Made by a program: the position numbers and the translations under genes. The notes beneath the pieces are model-generated. The model had not been told where the DNA came from. It worked only from the letters and a program-made list of their open reading frames with translations, and did no database searches. From assembly GCF_003428335.1 (NCBI RefSeq), contig NZ_CP031704.1, positions 2,170,001 to 2,234,000 on the forward strand: a stretch of 64,000 bases of DNA, given 5' to 3'. Below are positions 20,665 through 30,500 of this stretch, piece by piece; the stretch's first letter is position 1, and each line of letters opens with the position of its first letter. Source of the DNA: Solimonas sp. K1W22B-7 (GTDB lineage: Bacteria; Pseudomonadota; Gammaproteobacteria; Nevskiales; Nevskiaceae).

Positions 20665-21968
20665 AGCCTGTCCGGGTTGGCCTGATTGGTCTTGGCACTG
20701 TAGGCCAGGGCGTCATCAAGGTCCTGCGTGAGAACGCCGAGGAAATCAGCCGCCGTGTCGGTCGCCCGGTGATCGTCACGCATGCCAGCGCCCGCGACCT
20801 GTCGCGCGAGCGCGGCGTGGACCTGTCGGGCATCCAGGTCACCACCGATTCGATGAGCATCGCCCGCGATGCCGACGTCGACGTGGTGGCCGAACTGATC
20901 GGTGGCCACTCGCCGGCGGCCGAGCTGATCCTGGCCGCGATTGCGCGCGGCAAGTCCGTGGTCACCGCCAACAAGGCGCTGATCGCGCAGGACGGCAACC
21001 GCATCTTCGAGGCGGCCCGCGCCGCCAACGTCGTCGTGGCCTTCGAGGCCGCGGTGGCGGGTGGCATCCCGATCATCAAGGCGATCCGCGAGGGCCTGGC
21101 CGGCAACCGCATCGAGAGCGTCGCCGGCATCATCAACGGCACCTGCAACTACATCCTCACGCAGATGACCGAGAAGGGCGAAGACTTCGCCGACGCCCTG
21201 GCCGCCGCGCAGAAGCTCGGCTATGCCGAGGCCGACCCGACCTTCGACATCGAGGGCGTCGACGCCGCGCACAAGCTGACGATCCTGGCTTCGATCGCCT
21301 TCGGCATTCCGCTGTCGTTCTCCTCGGTGGCCACCGAGGGCATCACCCGCGTCACCTCGCAGGACATCGCCAACGCACGCCAGCTGGGCTACCGCATCAA
21401 GCTGCTCGGCATCGCCAAGCGCAGCGAGGGCGGGGTGGAGCTGCGCGTGCAGCCCACCTTCATTCCCGAGGACAAGCTGCTGGCCAAGGTCGACGGCGTG
21501 CTGAACTCGGTGCTGGTCAAGGGCAATGCGGTCGGCCAGGTCGGCTTCTATGGCCGCGGCGCCGGCAGCGAGGCCACCGCCTCGTCGGTGGTCGCCGACA
21601 TCGTCGACATCGCCCGTGCCCTGACCATGGACGCGCGCTACGCCGTGCCGGCGCTGGCCTTCCAGCCCGACGCGGTCAAGCCGCTGCCGATCGTGCCGGA
21701 AGCCGAGACCGAGTCCGCCAACTACCTGAGCCTGCGTGTCGCCGACGAGCCGGGCGTGCTGTCCAAGCTCACCGCGATCCTGGCCGCCCACGACATCAGC
21801 GTGGAAGCGATCATCCAGCGCGAGCCGCACGACGGCGAGGATGCCAAGGTGGCGCTGATCACCTCGGTGGTGTCGGAACAGCGCCTCGCCACCGCGATGG
21901 CGGAGATGCAGACCCTGCCGTTCGTGCGCGAGGGTGTGGCGCGCTTCCGTGTCGAGAAGTTCGACTGA
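20661..21968 (+). CDS. hom: Homoserine dehydrogenase
   Basis: Reduces aspartate semialdehyde to homoserine for threonine and methionine. 435 residues, monofunctional (no aspartokinase domain). N-terminal Rossmann motif [12 protein letters not shown], catalytic region [31 protein letters not shown] and [14 protein letters not shown]-terminal ACT domain (about 350-430, [18 protein letters not shown]) for feedback control by threonine. Confidence 0.97.
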   Translation: MKPVRVGLIGLGTVGQGVIKVLRENAEEISRRVGRPVIVTHASARDLSRERGVDLSGIQVTTDSMSIARDADVDVVAELIGGHSPAAELILAAIARGKSVVTANKALIAQDGNRIFEAARAANVVVAFEAAVAGGIPIIKAIREGLAGNRIESVAGIINGTCNYILTQMTEKGEDFADALAAAQKLGYAEADPTFDIEGVDAAHKLTILASIAFGIPLSFSSVATEGITRVTSQDIANARQLGYRIKLLGIAKRSEGGVELRVQPTFIPEDKLLAKVDGVLNSVLVKGNAVGQVGFYGRGAGSEATASSVVADIVDIARALTMDARYAVPALAFQPDAVKPLPIVPEAETESANYLSLRVADEPGVLSKLTAILAAHDISVEAIIQREPHDGEDAKVALITSVVSEQRLATAMAEMQTLPFVREGVARFRVEKFD

Positions 21969-21973
21969 CCATC

Positions 21974-22045
21974 AGTCCGCAAATGAACGCAAATGAACGC
22001 GAATGTAAGACTGCATTTGCGTTGATTCGCGTTCATTTGCGGACT
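21974..22045. repeat. Dispersed palindromic repeat, copy 1
   Basis: Arms start and end with AGTCCGCAAATGAACGC and its complement (17 bases perfect), with a partly paired interior built from short CGCAAATGAACGC-like words. A second, diverged copy lies at 56571-56646. It lies 6 bases after hom and before the GNAT gene. Confidence 0.85.
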
Positions 22046-22073
22046 GCATGAGCTTTTGCTGCAAGTGCCCCCG

Positions 22074-22655
22074 ATGAAGTTGGATCCAGTGACGCTGGCA
22101 GGCCGGCATGTGCGCCTGGAGCCGCTGGGCCTGCAGCACATCGACGCGCTGGCCGAGGCCGGCACCGATCCGGCGATCTGGACCTGGTACCCGCAGTCCG
22201 CCCAGGGCCCCGAGCGCACGCGTGCCTGGGTGCAGCAGGCGCTGGACTGGCAGGCCAACGGCCTGGTGCTGCCCTTCGCGCAGATCGACGCCGCCAGCGG
22301 CCGGGTCATCGGCAGTACCCGCTTTGCCGCGATCGAGGCCGCGCACCGCCGTGCCGAGATCGGCTGGACCTGGCTGACCCCGGCGTTCCAGCGCACCGCG
22401 GTCAACACCGAGTCCAAGTACCTGATGCTGCGCCATGCCTTCGAGACCCTGGGCCTGATTCGGGTCGAGTTCAAGACCGACTCCGGCAACCAGGCCTCGC
22501 GCCGCGCCCTGGCGCGTATCGGCGCCACCGAGGAAGGCATCTTCCGCAACCACATGATCATGGAGAGTGGCCGCCTGCGGCACTCGGTGTACTTCAGCAT
22601 CATCGACAGCGACTGGCCGGCGGTGAAAGCCGGCCTGGAACGCAAACTGGCGTAA
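22074..22655 (+). CDS. GNAT family N-acetyltransferase (RimJ/RimL-like)
   Basis: 193 residues from ATG 22074. Typical RimJ/RimL acetyltransferase layout: LAGRHVRLEPLGLQHIDAL, a WTWYP segment, GSTRFAAI, HRRAEIGWTWLTPAFQRT (acetyl-CoA region) and the C-terminal NQASRRALARIGATEEGIFR. Substrate not predictable (protein N-termini or a small amine). It sits between hom and thrC, where thrB might be expected. Its stop TAA is inside a TAAAAT that could serve as the thrC -10. Confidence 0.88.
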   Translation: MKLDPVTLAGRHVRLEPLGLQHIDALAEAGTDPAIWTWYPQSAQGPERTRAWVQQALDWQANGLVLPFAQIDAASGRVIGSTRFAAIEAAHRRAEIGWTWLTPAFQRTAVNTESKYLMLRHAFETLGLIRVEFKTDSGNQASRRALARIGATEEGIFRNHMIMESGRLRHSVYFSIIDSDWPAVKAGLERKLA

Positions 22656-22689
22656 AATCCACCCTTTCTGCACCCCTAGAGAATCCGAC

Positions 22690-23811
22690 GTGACCCGCTA
22701 TACCGGCCTGATCGACCAATACCGCTCCCGCCTGCCGTTTGCCCCGGAGGTCCGTGCGATCTCGCTGGGCGAGGGCCGCACGCCGCTGATCCGCCTGGAG
22801 AACATCCCCGGCCTGGTCGGCTTCGAGGGTGAAATCTACGTCAAGTTCGAGGGCCTGAACCCGACCGGCTCCTTCAAGGACCGCGGCATGACCGCGGCCG
22901 TGACCCAGGCCGTGCACGAGGGCTCGCGCGCCATCATCTGCGCCTCCACCGGCAATACCTCGGCCGCCGCCGCCGCTTTCGCTTCGCGCGCCGGCATCAC
23001 CGCCTTCGTGCTGATCCCGGAAGGCAAGATCGCGCTGGGCAAGCTGGCCCAGGCCGTGGTCCATGGTGCCGTGGTGGTGCAGATCCAGGGCAACTTCGAC
23101 GACGGCATGCGCCTGGTCAAGGAAGTGGCCCAGACCGCGCCGGTCACCATCGTCAACTCGATCAACCCGTTCCGCCTGCAGGGCCAGAAGACCGCCGCTT
23201 TCGAGATCGTCGAGGCCCTGGGCCGCGCGCCGGACTACCACTGCCTGCCGGTCGGCAACGCCGGCAACATCACCGCGCACTGGATCGGTTATTCCGAGGT
23301 GTCCGGCTTCAACACCGCCGCCAACACCCTGCCGCCGGAACTGCGCAAGTACAGCACCGATGCGCTGGTGTCGAACCGTCCGAAGATGGTCGGCTTCCAG
23401 GCTGCCGGCTCTGCGCCCTTCATGCGCGGCGCGCCGGTGAAGGACCCGGAGACCGTCGCCACCGCGATCCGCATCGGCGATCCGCAGTCCTGGAGCCAGG
23501 CCTGGGTCGTGCAGAAGGAGTCGGGCGGCTGGTTCGACGAGTGCACGGACGAAGAGATCCTGAAGACGCAGCGCTTCCTGGCCGAGAAGGAAGGCGTGTT
23601 CTGCGAGCCGGCCTCCGCCGCCTCGCTCTGCGGCGCGCTGCGCGACATCAAGGCCGGCAAGATCGACCAGGGCAGCACCGTGGTCTGCACGCTGACCGGC
23701 AACGGCCTGAAGGACCCGGACATCATCGTCAAGGGTGGCCTGCAGGGCCTGATCCAGGTGCCGGCGGATCGCTCGGCAGTCGAGAAGGCGTTGCTGGATC
23801 GCTTGAGCTGA
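22690..23811 (+). CDS. thrC: Threonine synthase
   Basis: PLP enzyme converting O-phosphohomoserine to threonine. 373 residues from a GTG start. PLP lysine motif GLNPTGSFKDRGM, then CASTGNTSAAAAAFASRAG, the phosphate loop PVGNAGNITAHW and C-terminal STVVCTLTGNGLKDP. This is the shorter threonine synthase class, without the long N-terminal domain. No homoserine kinase gene is adjacent. Confidence 0.96.
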   Translation: MTRYTGLIDQYRSRLPFAPEVRAISLGEGRTPLIRLENIPGLVGFEGEIYVKFEGLNPTGSFKDRGMTAAVTQAVHEGSRAIICASTGNTSAAAAAFASRAGITAFVLIPEGKIALGKLAQAVVHGAVVVQIQGNFDDGMRLVKEVAQTAPVTIVNSINPFRLQGQKTAAFEIVEALGRAPDYHCLPVGNAGNITAHWIGYSEVSGFNTAANTLPPELRKYSTDALVSNRPKMVGFQAAGSAPFMRGAPVKDPETVATAIRIGDPQSWSQAWVVQKESGGWFDECTDEEILKTQRFLAEKEGVFCEPASAASLCGALRDIKAGKIDQGSTVVCTLTGNGLKDPDIIVKGGLQGLIQVPADRSAVEKALLDRLS

Positions 23812-23860
23812 GAATACGAATAAACCTACTGCACGACCCGATCTTGCATCTGCGTTGCTC

Positions 23861-23878
23861 GCCGTACTTCTGTACGGC
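23861..23878. repeat. Intergenic hairpin before recJ
   Basis: GCCGTAC and GTACGGC (7 bases, perfect) around TTCT, in a 159-base gap between thrC and recJ. The surrounding GC-skewed text looks like a repeat unit, but I see no second copy in this window. No T-tract, so terminator function is doubtful. Confidence 0.45.
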
Positions 23879-23970
23879 TGTGCGCCGCAGCCGCAACCTC
23901 GGGCCGCTCGCTACGGTTTCTTCGCATTCTCAAAGACCTGTTGTTGTGGACTAACAGAGGGCCTGTTCCC

Positions 23971-25674
23971 GTGACCCTGCTGATCCGCTCCCGTCCCACC
24001 GCCGAATCCGGCGGCTTCCCCGACTCGCTGCACCCGGTGCTGCGCCGCATCTACGCGGCGCGCGGCGTCGAGGCGGCGCAGCTGTCGCTGGAACTCAAGC
24101 ACCTGCTGCCGCCGGCCGGCCTGCGCGGCATCGGGGCGGCGGCGGAACTGCTGGCCGATGCGATCGAGGCGGGCGAGGGCATCGTCATCGCCGGTGACTA
24201 CGACGCCGACGGCGCCACCGGCACCGCGCTGGGCGTGCTGGGCCTGCGCGCGCTGGGTGCAGCGGAAGTCTTCTACGTGGTGCCCGACCGCTTCCGCATG
24301 GGCTACGGCCTGTCGCCGGAGCTGGCGGAAATGGCGGCCGCGACCGGCGCCGGCGTGCTGGTGACGGTGGACAATGGCATTGCCAGCCTCGCCGGCGTGA
24401 GCCATGCGCAGGAACTGGGCATGAGCGTGGTGGTCACCGACCATCACCTGCCGGGCCCCGAACTGCCCTTGGCCGATGCCATCGTCAATCCCAACCAGCC
24501 GGGCTGTACGTTCGCCTCAAAGGCGATGGCCGGCGTCGGCGTGATGTTCTACCTGCTGCTGGCCCTGCGCGCCGAGCTGCGCGGCCGCGGCGCCTTCGAG
24601 GGCGGCACCGAGCCCAACCTGTCGGAGTGGCTGGACCTGGTCGCGCTCGGCACCGTCGCCGACCTTGCGCGCCTGGACTACAACAACCGCATCCTGGTGG
24701 AGAACGGCCTGCGCCGCATCCGCGCTGGGCGTGCGCGGCCGGGCCTGCTGGCGCTGCTGAAGCTGGCGGGGCGCGAGAGCAACCGCGTCGGTTCCATCGA
24801 CCTCGGCTTCGCCCTGGGCCCGCGCATCAACGCCGCCGGCCGCCTCGACGACATCCGCACCGGCATCGACTGCCTGCTGGCGGAGACCGAGGAAGAGGCG
24901 CAGGCGCTGGCCGCGCAGCTCGACCGCTTCAACCGCGAGCGCCGCGAACTGCAGACCCAGATGAACGAAGAAGCGCTGGTGCTGAGTGAGGACAGCACTG
25001 CGGTCGGCGTGGTGCTGTTCGACGAGGACTGGCACGAGGGCATCGTTGGCCTGGTTGCTTCCAAGATCAAGGAGCGCCGCCACCGGCCCGCCATCGCCTT
25101 TGCGCGCGCGCAGGAAGCCGGCGTGCTGAAGGGCTCCGCGCGTTCCATCGACGGTCTGCACGTGCGCGACGCGCTGGCGGCGATCGACGCGCGTCACCCC
25201 GGCCTGATCGGCCGCTTCGGCGGCCACGCCATGGCCGCGGGCCTGAGCCTGCCGGAAGCGAACCTCACGGCGTTCTCCGACGCCTTCGATGCGATCTGCC
25301 GCGAGTGGCTCAGCGAGGCGCAGCTGCAGCGCGTGCTGGAGACCGACGGCGAGCTGCATGCCGAAGACCTGCAGATCGACACCGCGCGCCTGCTGGAACA
25401 CGCTGGCCCCTGGGGCCAGGGCTTCCCGGAGCCGATGTTCGAGGGGCGCTTCGAGGTACTGGACGCGCGCCTGATCGGCGCCGAGGGCCAGCACGCCAAG
25501 TACCGCCTGCGCAGCGCCGCCGGCGGCGCGCCGCTGACCGCGGTGGACTTCCACGGCGGCGAGCGCCTGCAGTCACCGCGCGGCAAGCTGCAGGCGGTGT
25601 TCACGCTGGCGGTGAACCGCTGGCAGGGCGCGGAGTCGCTGGATCTGCGGATCGAACATCTGCAGGCGGTTTGA
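23971..25674 (+). CDS. recJ: Single-stranded-DNA-specific exonuclease RecJ
   Basis: 5'-3' ssDNA exonuclease of recombination and mismatch repair. 567 residues from GTG 23971, chosen over an upstream TTG because AGAGGG precedes it and the N-terminus then matches the family. DHH-type motifs: AGDYDADGATGTAL, VTVDNGI, VVTDHHLPG, NPNQPGC. The DHHA1 part follows with GFALGPRINAAGRLDD, DEDWHEGIVGLVASKIKE and RFGGHAMAAGLSL, then the C-terminal OB-like region. Convergent with the next gene. Confidence 0.96.
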   Translation: MTLLIRSRPTAESGGFPDSLHPVLRRIYAARGVEAAQLSLELKHLLPPAGLRGIGAAAELLADAIEAGEGIVIAGDYDADGATGTALGVLGLRALGAAEVFYVVPDRFRMGYGLSPELAEMAAATGAGVLVTVDNGIASLAGVSHAQELGMSVVVTDHHLPGPELPLADAIVNPNQPGCTFASKAMAGVGVMFYLLLALRAELRGRGAFEGGTEPNLSEWLDLVALGTVADLARLDYNNRILVENGLRRIRAGRARPGLLALLKLAGRESNRVGSIDLGFALGPRINAAGRLDDIRTGIDCLLAETEEEAQALAAQLDRFNRERRELQTQMNEEALVLSEDSTAVGVVLFDEDWHEGIVGLVASKIKERRHRPAIAFARAQEAGVLKGSARSIDGLHVRDALAAIDARHPGLIGRFGGHAMAAGLSLPEANLTAFSDAFDAICREWLSEAQLQRVLETDGELHAEDLQIDTARLLEHAGPWGQGFPEPMFEGRFEVLDARLIGAEGQHAKYRLRSAAGGAPLTAVDFHGGERLQSPRGKLQAVFTLAVNRWQGAESLDLRIEHLQAV

Positions 25675-25684
25675 GCGACGGTCT

Positions 25685-25702
25685 GCAGGGTGCGTACCCT
25701 GC
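25685..25702. terminator. Short hairpin between convergent genes
   Basis: GCAGGGT and ACCCTGC (7 bases) around a 4-base loop in the 32-base gap between recJ and the DUF255 gene. No T-tract; a weak shared terminator at best. Confidence 0.4.
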
Positions 25703-25706
25703 GAAG

Positions 25707-27464
25707 CTATTTCGCCGCCGCCAGTTTGGCGATCGCCTCCGCGTATTTCCCAGCTTCGAAACTCGGCAGCGAGCAGCGGCCGTTGCCGCAGACATAGCCG
25801 GCAGCACGCGGGAACTTGGGGTACTCCACGTCGGCGTTCGCCAGCGGCCCTTCCTTGCGGTCCCACCACTCCAGCCGCCGGTAGCCGCCGGGCGTGCGCA
25901 GCGCGATGTCGTAGAGGCCGCGTGCCGCGGCATCGCCCTTGCCGCCGACCACCACCAGGTGCAGCGGATCGCGGCCCAGTTCCTCGTCGGCGAGCAGGAT
26001 GCCGGCTTCCTCGAAGGCGTCTTCCACCACGCGCTCACTGGCGAGGTAACGCATCGCGTGATGCGCGGCCTCGCCATGCGCCTTGCGGCCGCCGTAGTGG
26101 CGCAGCAGGTTGAAGTGGCGTACCAGCGAGATGTTCTCCGCCAGGTCCGGCAGCGGTGCCAGCGGTGAGCGCCCGGCTTTCGCGGTGAGGTAGCCGGCGG
26201 GCTTCGCCTGGAACGCACGGATGATGGCATCGGAGGCCGCCACCGATTGCTGCAGCCAGCGACGCTCGCCGGTGACGCGGTACAGCGCCAGGAAGGCGCG
26301 CGCCGGCGCCAGGCAATCGCCGAGGTAGCGCTGGCCGTCGTCGCGCTGGCCGTGGCGGAAACAGCCATCGCGCCCGCGCCGTTCGCGCAGCAGCCAGTCG
26401 CCGGCTGCGATCGCGGCCTGCAGCGCAGCCGCATCGCCGGAGACCTCGTACAGCGTCGCCAGTGCCTCGGCCGCCTGGCCGGTGGCGTCGGCGTAGAGCG
26501 AACGGTCGATGCGCGGCAGGCCGCGCGCGCGCCGTCCGGCGTCGTCCAGGGCGTAGTAGTCGTGGGCCTTCTCGCCGGGTACCAGGTCGGCGTCCTGGCT
26601 GACGTAGAAGCCGCCGCCGGGATCGCGCAGGAAGCCCAGCAGGTAGTCGCGCATCGCCTGCGCCGCGTGCAGGTCCGCGGGGCGCTGCAGCCGCGCCCAG
26701 GCCAAGGCATAGATGCGCAGCACGCCGGCCTGCGTGCGCATGATCTTTTCGTAGTGGGGGTGCTGCCAGTCGCTGCCGGTGGAGTACTGGTAGGCCCCGC
26801 CCCAGACCGGATCGATCAGCGCCTGGGCCGCATCCAGTGTCTGTTCGGCCTTGCGCCGTTCGGCTGGATCGTCGGCATGCGCCAGCGCGTACTCGACGCT
26901 GTCGCGGTCGATGAACTTCTGCGCCGTCGCCAGGCCGCCGAATCGGGTGTCGTAGGAAAGCTCATGGCGTTGCAGCAGCCGCGCACGGGCCTCCGCTGTC
27001 AGCGAGGGCTGGGCGGCCGCGGCGACCGCCACGCCGCCGAGCGACTCGGGGCTGGGGTCGCGCTCGATGGCTTCGAGCAGGCGCAGGAAATCCTGCGGTG
27101 CGATGTAGCCGGCGCGCTTGACGATCTCGCTGCCGTCCGGCGCCAGGAAGATCAGCGCGGGCCAGCCGTAGTCGCGGTAGCGGTTGGCCAGCAGCGGGTT
27201 GGCATCATGGTCGACCTTCAGCGCCACGTAGTGCCGCGCCAGGGCCCGGCGCACCGCGGGATCGGCCAGCGTCTGCTCCTGCATCACGTGGCACCAGTGG
27301 CACCAGCGTGCTTCCAGGTAGAGGAACACCGGGCGCTGGCTGCGTCGTGCCTCGGCAAAGGCCTGGGCGGGATCGCTGAGCCAGCGGGGCTCCGCCGGTG
27401 CGGCGGCCAGGGCCTGCAGCGGCAGCAGCAGGGCCAGCAGGAGAGTCGGCAGGAAGCGGGGCAT
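25707..27464 (-). CDS. Secreted DUF255 (thioredoxin-fold) protein
   Basis: 585 residues. Signal peptide at 1-20 (LLLALLLPLQALAAAP). A thioredoxin-fold domain (about 25-145) carries RWCHWCHVMQEQTLADP with a CxxC and the cis-Pro region YGWPALIFLAPDG. It is followed by an (alpha/alpha)6-type domain with KFIDRDSVEYAL, YEKIMRTQAGVLRIYALA and a C-terminal CGNGRCSLP. DUF255/YyaL/SSP411-type proteins are usually cytosolic; the signal peptide here suggests a periplasmic redox or thiol-linked role. ATG 27464 gives the signal peptide; further upstream codons do not belong to the gene. Confidence 0.87.
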   Translation of the reverse strand: MPRFLPTLLLALLLPLQALAAAPAEPRWLSDPAQAFAEARRSQRPVFLYLEARWCHWCHVMQEQTLADPAVRRALARHYVALKVDHDANPLLANRYRDYGWPALIFLAPDGSEIVKRAGYIAPQDFLRLLEAIERDPSPESLGGVAVAAAAQPSLTAEARARLLQRHELSYDTRFGGLATAQKFIDRDSVEYALAHADDPAERRKAEQTLDAAQALIDPVWGGAYQYSTGSDWQHPHYEKIMRTQAGVLRIYALAWARLQRPADLHAAQAMRDYLLGFLRDPGGGFYVSQDADLVPGEKAHDYYALDDAGRRARGLPRIDRSLYADATGQAAEALATLYEVSGDAAALQAAIAAGDWLLRERRGRDGCFRHGQRDDGQRYLGDCLAPARAFLALYRVTGERRWLQQSVAASDAIIRAFQAKPAGYLTAKAGRSPLAPLPDLAENISLVRHFNLLRHYGGRKAHGEAAHHAMRYLASERVVEDAFEEAGILLADEELGRDPLHLVVVGGKGDAAARGLYDIALRTPGGYRRLEWWDRKEGPLANADVEYPKFPRAAGYVCGNGRCSLPSFEAGKYAEAIAKLAAAK

Positions 27465-27531
27465 GGCGGCGGACCGGTGAGGCGTTACCCCACCATACGC
27501 GCCGCGGCGGCCGCGGAATGCGGCGCGGGTC

Positions 27532-30500
27532 TCAGCTCGAGGCGAACACCAGCGGCACCGCGCGCGACAGCGCGTTGCCCTGCAGGTAGTCGGCGCCGAC
27601 ACGGCGCCACAGGTCGGCCAGGCGCGGATCGTCGAGGTTGTGCACAATCAGGCGGCGTTCCAGCGCACGCGCCAGGCGCAGCGTGGACTCCGCCAGGGCC
27701 TGCTCCGCCGGGTCGCTGGCGGCGGCAGGGTAGAGCGTGGCGTCCACGCGCAGGAACTCGGCCGGCAGGCTGCGCAGCAGGGCCAGCTCGCCGGCGCCGC
27801 GGGCACTGAAGCCGTCGATCGCCAGGCGGCAGCCCATGGAACGCAGCGTGCTGGCAAAGCCCGCCGCCGACTGCGGATGGGCCAGCAGCGCTTTCTGGTC
27901 GGCCATGAAGCAGATGCGGTCCGGCGTCACGGCGTTGCTCTGGCCCAGCAGCTCGATCACGCTGTCGATGAAGCGCGGGTCGATCAGGGACACGCCGGAC
28001 AGCGGGATGAACAGCAGCGACAGTTCGCCCAGCATGTCCGCTTGCCGCGCCAGCTGCCCGAGGATGCGCTGCACGGTCCAGCGGTCCAGCTCTCCGGCGA
28101 GGCGCTGGCGCTCGGCGGCCGGCATGAAGCCCGGGGCCGGCGTCCAGAAGCCTTCCTCGTCCTCCAGCGCCAGCTGCAGTTCCAGCATCTGGCCGCGCCG
28201 CGGCTGTGCCGCCTGCAGGCCCTGCGTGGTCAGGTGCAGCAGCCCCTGTTCCAGGCCGTTGCGGATGCGCCTTGCCCAGATCGCGTCGTCGGACGGCGCG
28301 CGGTGGCGGCTCATGCTGTCGTCGTAGACCTTGATGCTGTTGCGGCCGGCGCGCTTGGCGGCGCCGCAGGCTTCCTCGGCGCGGCGCAGCACTTCCTGCG
28401 CGCCCTCGGAGCCGCCGTTGAACTCGGTGATGCCGATGCTCAGCGTCAGGTTGTACTGCCGCGCTTCCCAGGCGAAGCGGGTGGAGGCCACCGTGCGGCG
28501 CAGGGCCTCCGCAAAGGTGCGGGCGCGATCGGCGCTGGAGTTGCCCAGCACGATCGTGAAGCGGTCGGCGCCGATGCGGAACAGCTCGCCGGCACTGCCG
28601 GTGAGGTTGACCAGCAGCTCCGCCAGGCGGCTCAGCACGGCATCGCCGGCGGCGAGGCTGCCGCTGTCGGAAACGCGCGAGAACTGATCCAGGTCCAGCC
28701 ACAGCATGGCGTGGCTGCGCGGCGCCAGCTTGGCGGCGTCGACCAGTTCGCGCACCCGCTGCTCGCAGGCGCCGCGCAGGGGCAGGCCGGTCAGCGGGTC
28801 CTTGAGCCCGGCGACACGCACCGACTCGGTGGCCGGCAAGCCTGCGGCGGCGGCCGCGGCGGTCACCGCGCTGCGCTCGCGCAGCACGACCACGGCGCCG
28901 GCGATGCGGTTGCTGCGCGTGCGGATCGGCGTGGCCGTGGCCAGTACCGGCCGCTCGGGGCCGCCGCGCGGCACGATGACGAGATTGTCGCCCTGTTCGA
29001 TGCGCGTGCCGCGTTCCATCGCGGTGCGCGCGAGATCCGCCGTGGTGTCGCCGCCACTCTCGCTGCCGGAGTGGCGGGTCACGCAGACGTCCGCGAAGGC
29101 CTGGCCGCGCGCGGTCTTCAGCGCATGGCCGGTGAGGCGTTCGGCCGCCGGGTTCATGTCCTCGACACGGCCGTTCTCGTCGGTGCTGATCACCGCCTCG
29201 TCCAGCGCCTGCAGCGCCAGGGAGTGACGCTCCAGCTGGCGCGTGCCCTGTTCCTGCAGCTTGCGGCGCTCGCTGGTCTCGGTGGCCAGCTGCGAGTTGA
29301 TGCTGATGTTGCGGTCGGTGACGTCGCGCAACTGGCGCACGCGCTCGTTGTGCCAATGGGCGAACAGGCCGAGCTCGTTGGCCGCCCTGTCGTTGCCGAG
29401 CAGGCCCAGGCTGTCGTTGGTGCCGGAGGTCTCCGACATGCGTTCCACCATGCGTCCCAGCGGGCCCAGCACCAGCACGCCGAAGCCGAAGTAGAGCAGG
29501 GCGAGCAGGAGCGCCAGCGCGCCGGCGGTGACCAGCAGCGTGCGCAGGAACAGGATATCGACGCCGGCGAAACCCTCGCTGGCCGAGGTCACGCGCAGCA
29601 GTCGCCAGCCGGGGTAGCCGAGTTCGAAGGCGGAGACATAGCTGCGGCCGCCGATCACCGGGTCGCTGTCCAGCAGCACGAAGCCGGGCTTGGACTCCCA
29701 CAGCGGGCGGTCCTTGCCGCCCATCCACAGGGCCAGCAGCGTGGTCTGGGCTTCCTCCGCGGACAGTTCGCGGGTATCGGCCTTGAGTTTCCTGGCGGCG
29801 CCGGCCAGCGGCGATTTCTGGAACTCCGCCAGCAGCTCCTCGTTGCGCTGGTGCAGTGCCAGCGCCAGCGGGTTGTAGGCGCCGAACTGCTGGGCCAGGC
29901 CGGCGAGGTTGAGCAGCTTGTCCTGCGGCAGCTTGCCGGCCAGGGCCGGCGAGGCGGCGAGGATGTTGCTGTCGGTGTCGAGCAGCAGCGAGTAGCCATG
30001 TTCGCCGCCGGTGCGCGCAGCGAAGGTCTCCAGCAGCCTGGTGACCGGCAGCGCCACGGTGACCACGCCGCTGAAGCGTCCGTCCCTGTCGAAGGGCAGG
30101 CTGCAGATCAGGGTTGCCGCCTTGGACAGGGGGTCGCGTACGCTCAGGCTCCAGCTGCAGCGCGGGTCCTTGAGTTCGCGCGCCGGCGTGTACCAGCGCT
30201 CATGCCAGTAGGGCACCACGCGCGCGTCGTTGTAGTCCTCGCGCGGCTGCAGGCGGCCGTCGCTGCCGCGCATCCACAGCAGGCTGGCGCGTTCCACGCC
30301 GGGGCGCAGGGTGTTGGGTTCGGGCCAGATGCCGACCGCGGCGTACAGCGGATTGTCGGCAACCAATGCCGGGACCAGGCTGCGCAGATGGTCGGGCGAG
30401 GCATGCGGCAGCAGCGCGGCGATGCTGCGCGCGCTGTCCTCGGCGGAACGCGCCAGCTGGTCCATCTGCAATGCCAGGCGGCGGCCGCTTTCCTGCTCGT

